Positions 15,570-16,207 of a stretch of DNA of 16,207 bases are shown here, in pieces. Under the pieces are notes generated by a model. It searched no databases, was not told the origin of the DNA, and saw only the letters and a program-made list of their open reading frames with translations. Source of the stretch: an uncultured bacterium (GTDB lineage: Bacteria > Planctomycetota > UBA8108); assembly GCA_913050545.1 (NCBI GenBank), contig CAJWZY010000016.1, positions 1 to 16,207 of the forward strand, given 5' to 3'. Numbering within the stretch: position 1 is the stretch's first letter; every line of letters begins with the position of its first letter. The position numbers and the translations under genes were made by a program.

Positions 15570-16155
15570 TTCCTGTTGCTTCTTTTCTTCCTAAACTTCC
15601 ACCACATTGAGGTGATTTTCCTGTTATAATATGCTTAATATGTGTATTATTATTTATTATATTATATTCATCCATCATCCAATCCATAATCTGTGAATTA
15701 GTACCGACATCCGGTGCCGGTATATCATAATCTGGACCAATATAATTATTAATTGCTCTTGTATATCCTCTTGTAATTAATTCTAAATCTTTTTGAGAAT
15801 AATCTTTAGGATTTAATTTAATACCACCTTTTGCACCACCAAAAGGTAAATCTTGTAAAGCACATTTAATTGACATTAAACTCGCTAATGCCTTTACTTC
15901 ATCTAAATGAACATCCTCATGAAAACGTATACCCCCTTTAAATGGTCCTAAAATATCATTATGTTGAATACGATATCCTTTAAATATTTTTAAAGAATTA
16001 TTAGATAATTTTACGGGGAAATTAAATATGATTTCATTTTTGGGATGATTTAAGATTTGTTTCATGTTTAATGAAATGGATGAATTATTAAATCCATTTG
16101 ATAATTGTTTTTGAACTAAATTTAGAAATTTATTATTCATTTTTTGATGTTCCAT
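15565..16155 (-). pseudogene. Glu/Leu/Phe/Val dehydrogenase, N-terminal half only (AT-rich foreign DNA)
   Basis: About 197 codons of a glutamate-dehydrogenase-type protein; family members usually have about 410-450 residues. Substrate and catalytic residues are all present: K73 (GPFKGGIRFHEDV), K97 (SIKCALQ), K109 (PFGGAKGGI) and D149 (PAPDVGT). Their spacings (24, 12 and 40) equal those of K89, K113, K125 and D165 in the Clostridium symbiosum enzyme. The dimerisation/substrate domain is nearly complete; the frame breaks off at SLGRKEATGRG, before the NAD(P)-binding domain. The start may be M1 (16155) or, better matching the conserved beginning, M6 (MNNKFLNLV, 16140). Codon use is AT-driven (AAT, ATT, TTA, AGA), unlike every gene to the left. 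The source could be an AT-rich bacterium, an organelle-bearing eukaryote or a virus; the fragment does not decide. Confidence 0.88.
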
Positions 16156-16179
16156 TGATTATTATTAAATAATAATCAA
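16155..16179. repeat. 25-base AT-rich perfect palindrome before the dehydrogenase
   Basis: TTGATTATTATT and AATAATAATCAA form 12-base inverted arms around a single central base. It touches the first possible start codon and lies 15 bases before the second. It could be an expression signal or the terminator of a neighbour beyond the window, or a product of low complexity. Confidence 0.5.
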
Positions 16180-16207
16180 ATTTTAAATATTTACTTTATT
16201 GTATTAT

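Noticed and set aside
15208..16155. A genuine dehydrogenase-rhomboid fusion protein
   Set aside because: Both partners are truncated within essential domains, the base composition steps at the join, and a cytosolic enzyme half joined to a half protease has no functional logic.
14..16207. tRNA, rRNA, CRISPR array or transposon
   Set aside because: No cloverleaf-like sequence, ribosomal motif, regularly spaced repeats, transposase motif or terminal inverted repeats with target duplication were seen on either strand.

Overview
The window holds two unrelated kinds of DNA. Bases 1 to about 15,560 are GC-rich (roughly 55-65 % in the lines I counted) and carry a tightly packed, entirely minus-strand gene series. 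Its style is that of a planctomycete or a close PVC relative: a MoxR/DUF58/VWA/VWA/DUF4175-like string next to exported PQQ-propeller, PA-IL-like and prenyltransferase/squalene-oxidase-repeat proteins. The assignment rests on gene content and order, not on a marker gene. From about 15,570 to the right end the DNA is very AT-rich (about 15-30 % GC in sampled lines) and encodes the N-terminal half of a glutamate-type dehydrogenase. The two halves meet inside one open frame, at a 10-base palindrome containing GGATCC. I read this as a chimeric junction, probably a cloning or assembly artefact, and not as a gene fusion.

Layout in transcription order, right to left. 16155-15565: dehydrogenase fragment, foreign. 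15564-15208: C-terminal half of a rhomboid-family membrane protease with both catalytic residues. 15207-14993: intergenic, with a weak terminator-like hairpin, a possible -10 element and small hairpins. 14992-10259: 1577-residue exported protein with two PQQ-type propeller regions around a helical middle. 10234-8954: exported protein with a helical segment and a PA-IL-like domain. 8964-7897: exported protein with alpha/alpha-barrel repeats. 7896-7789: spacer with a 15-bp stem-loop. 7788-6736: MoxR AAA+ ATPase. 6767-5859: DUF58 protein. 5809-3524: BatA-like N-terminal domain plus VWA membrane protein. 3524-1068: second VWA membrane protein. 1071-1: DUF4175-like membrane protein, cut by the window edge.

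Genes from MoxR leftwards overlap by 32, 1 and 4 bases, with one gap of 49 bases, so they are probably one operon. By analogy with the Bat/MoxR-VWA family, the ATPase would act in the cytoplasm on the DUF58 partner. The membrane VWA proteins and the DUF4175-like protein would present large extracytoplasmic domains. The three upstream genes all encode exported proteins and are packed with an 11-base overlap and a 24-base gap. They run in the same direction and may supply clients or partners of the envelope machine, but that link is inference from proximity. No RNA genes, CRISPR array, transposase or complete mobile element were seen.
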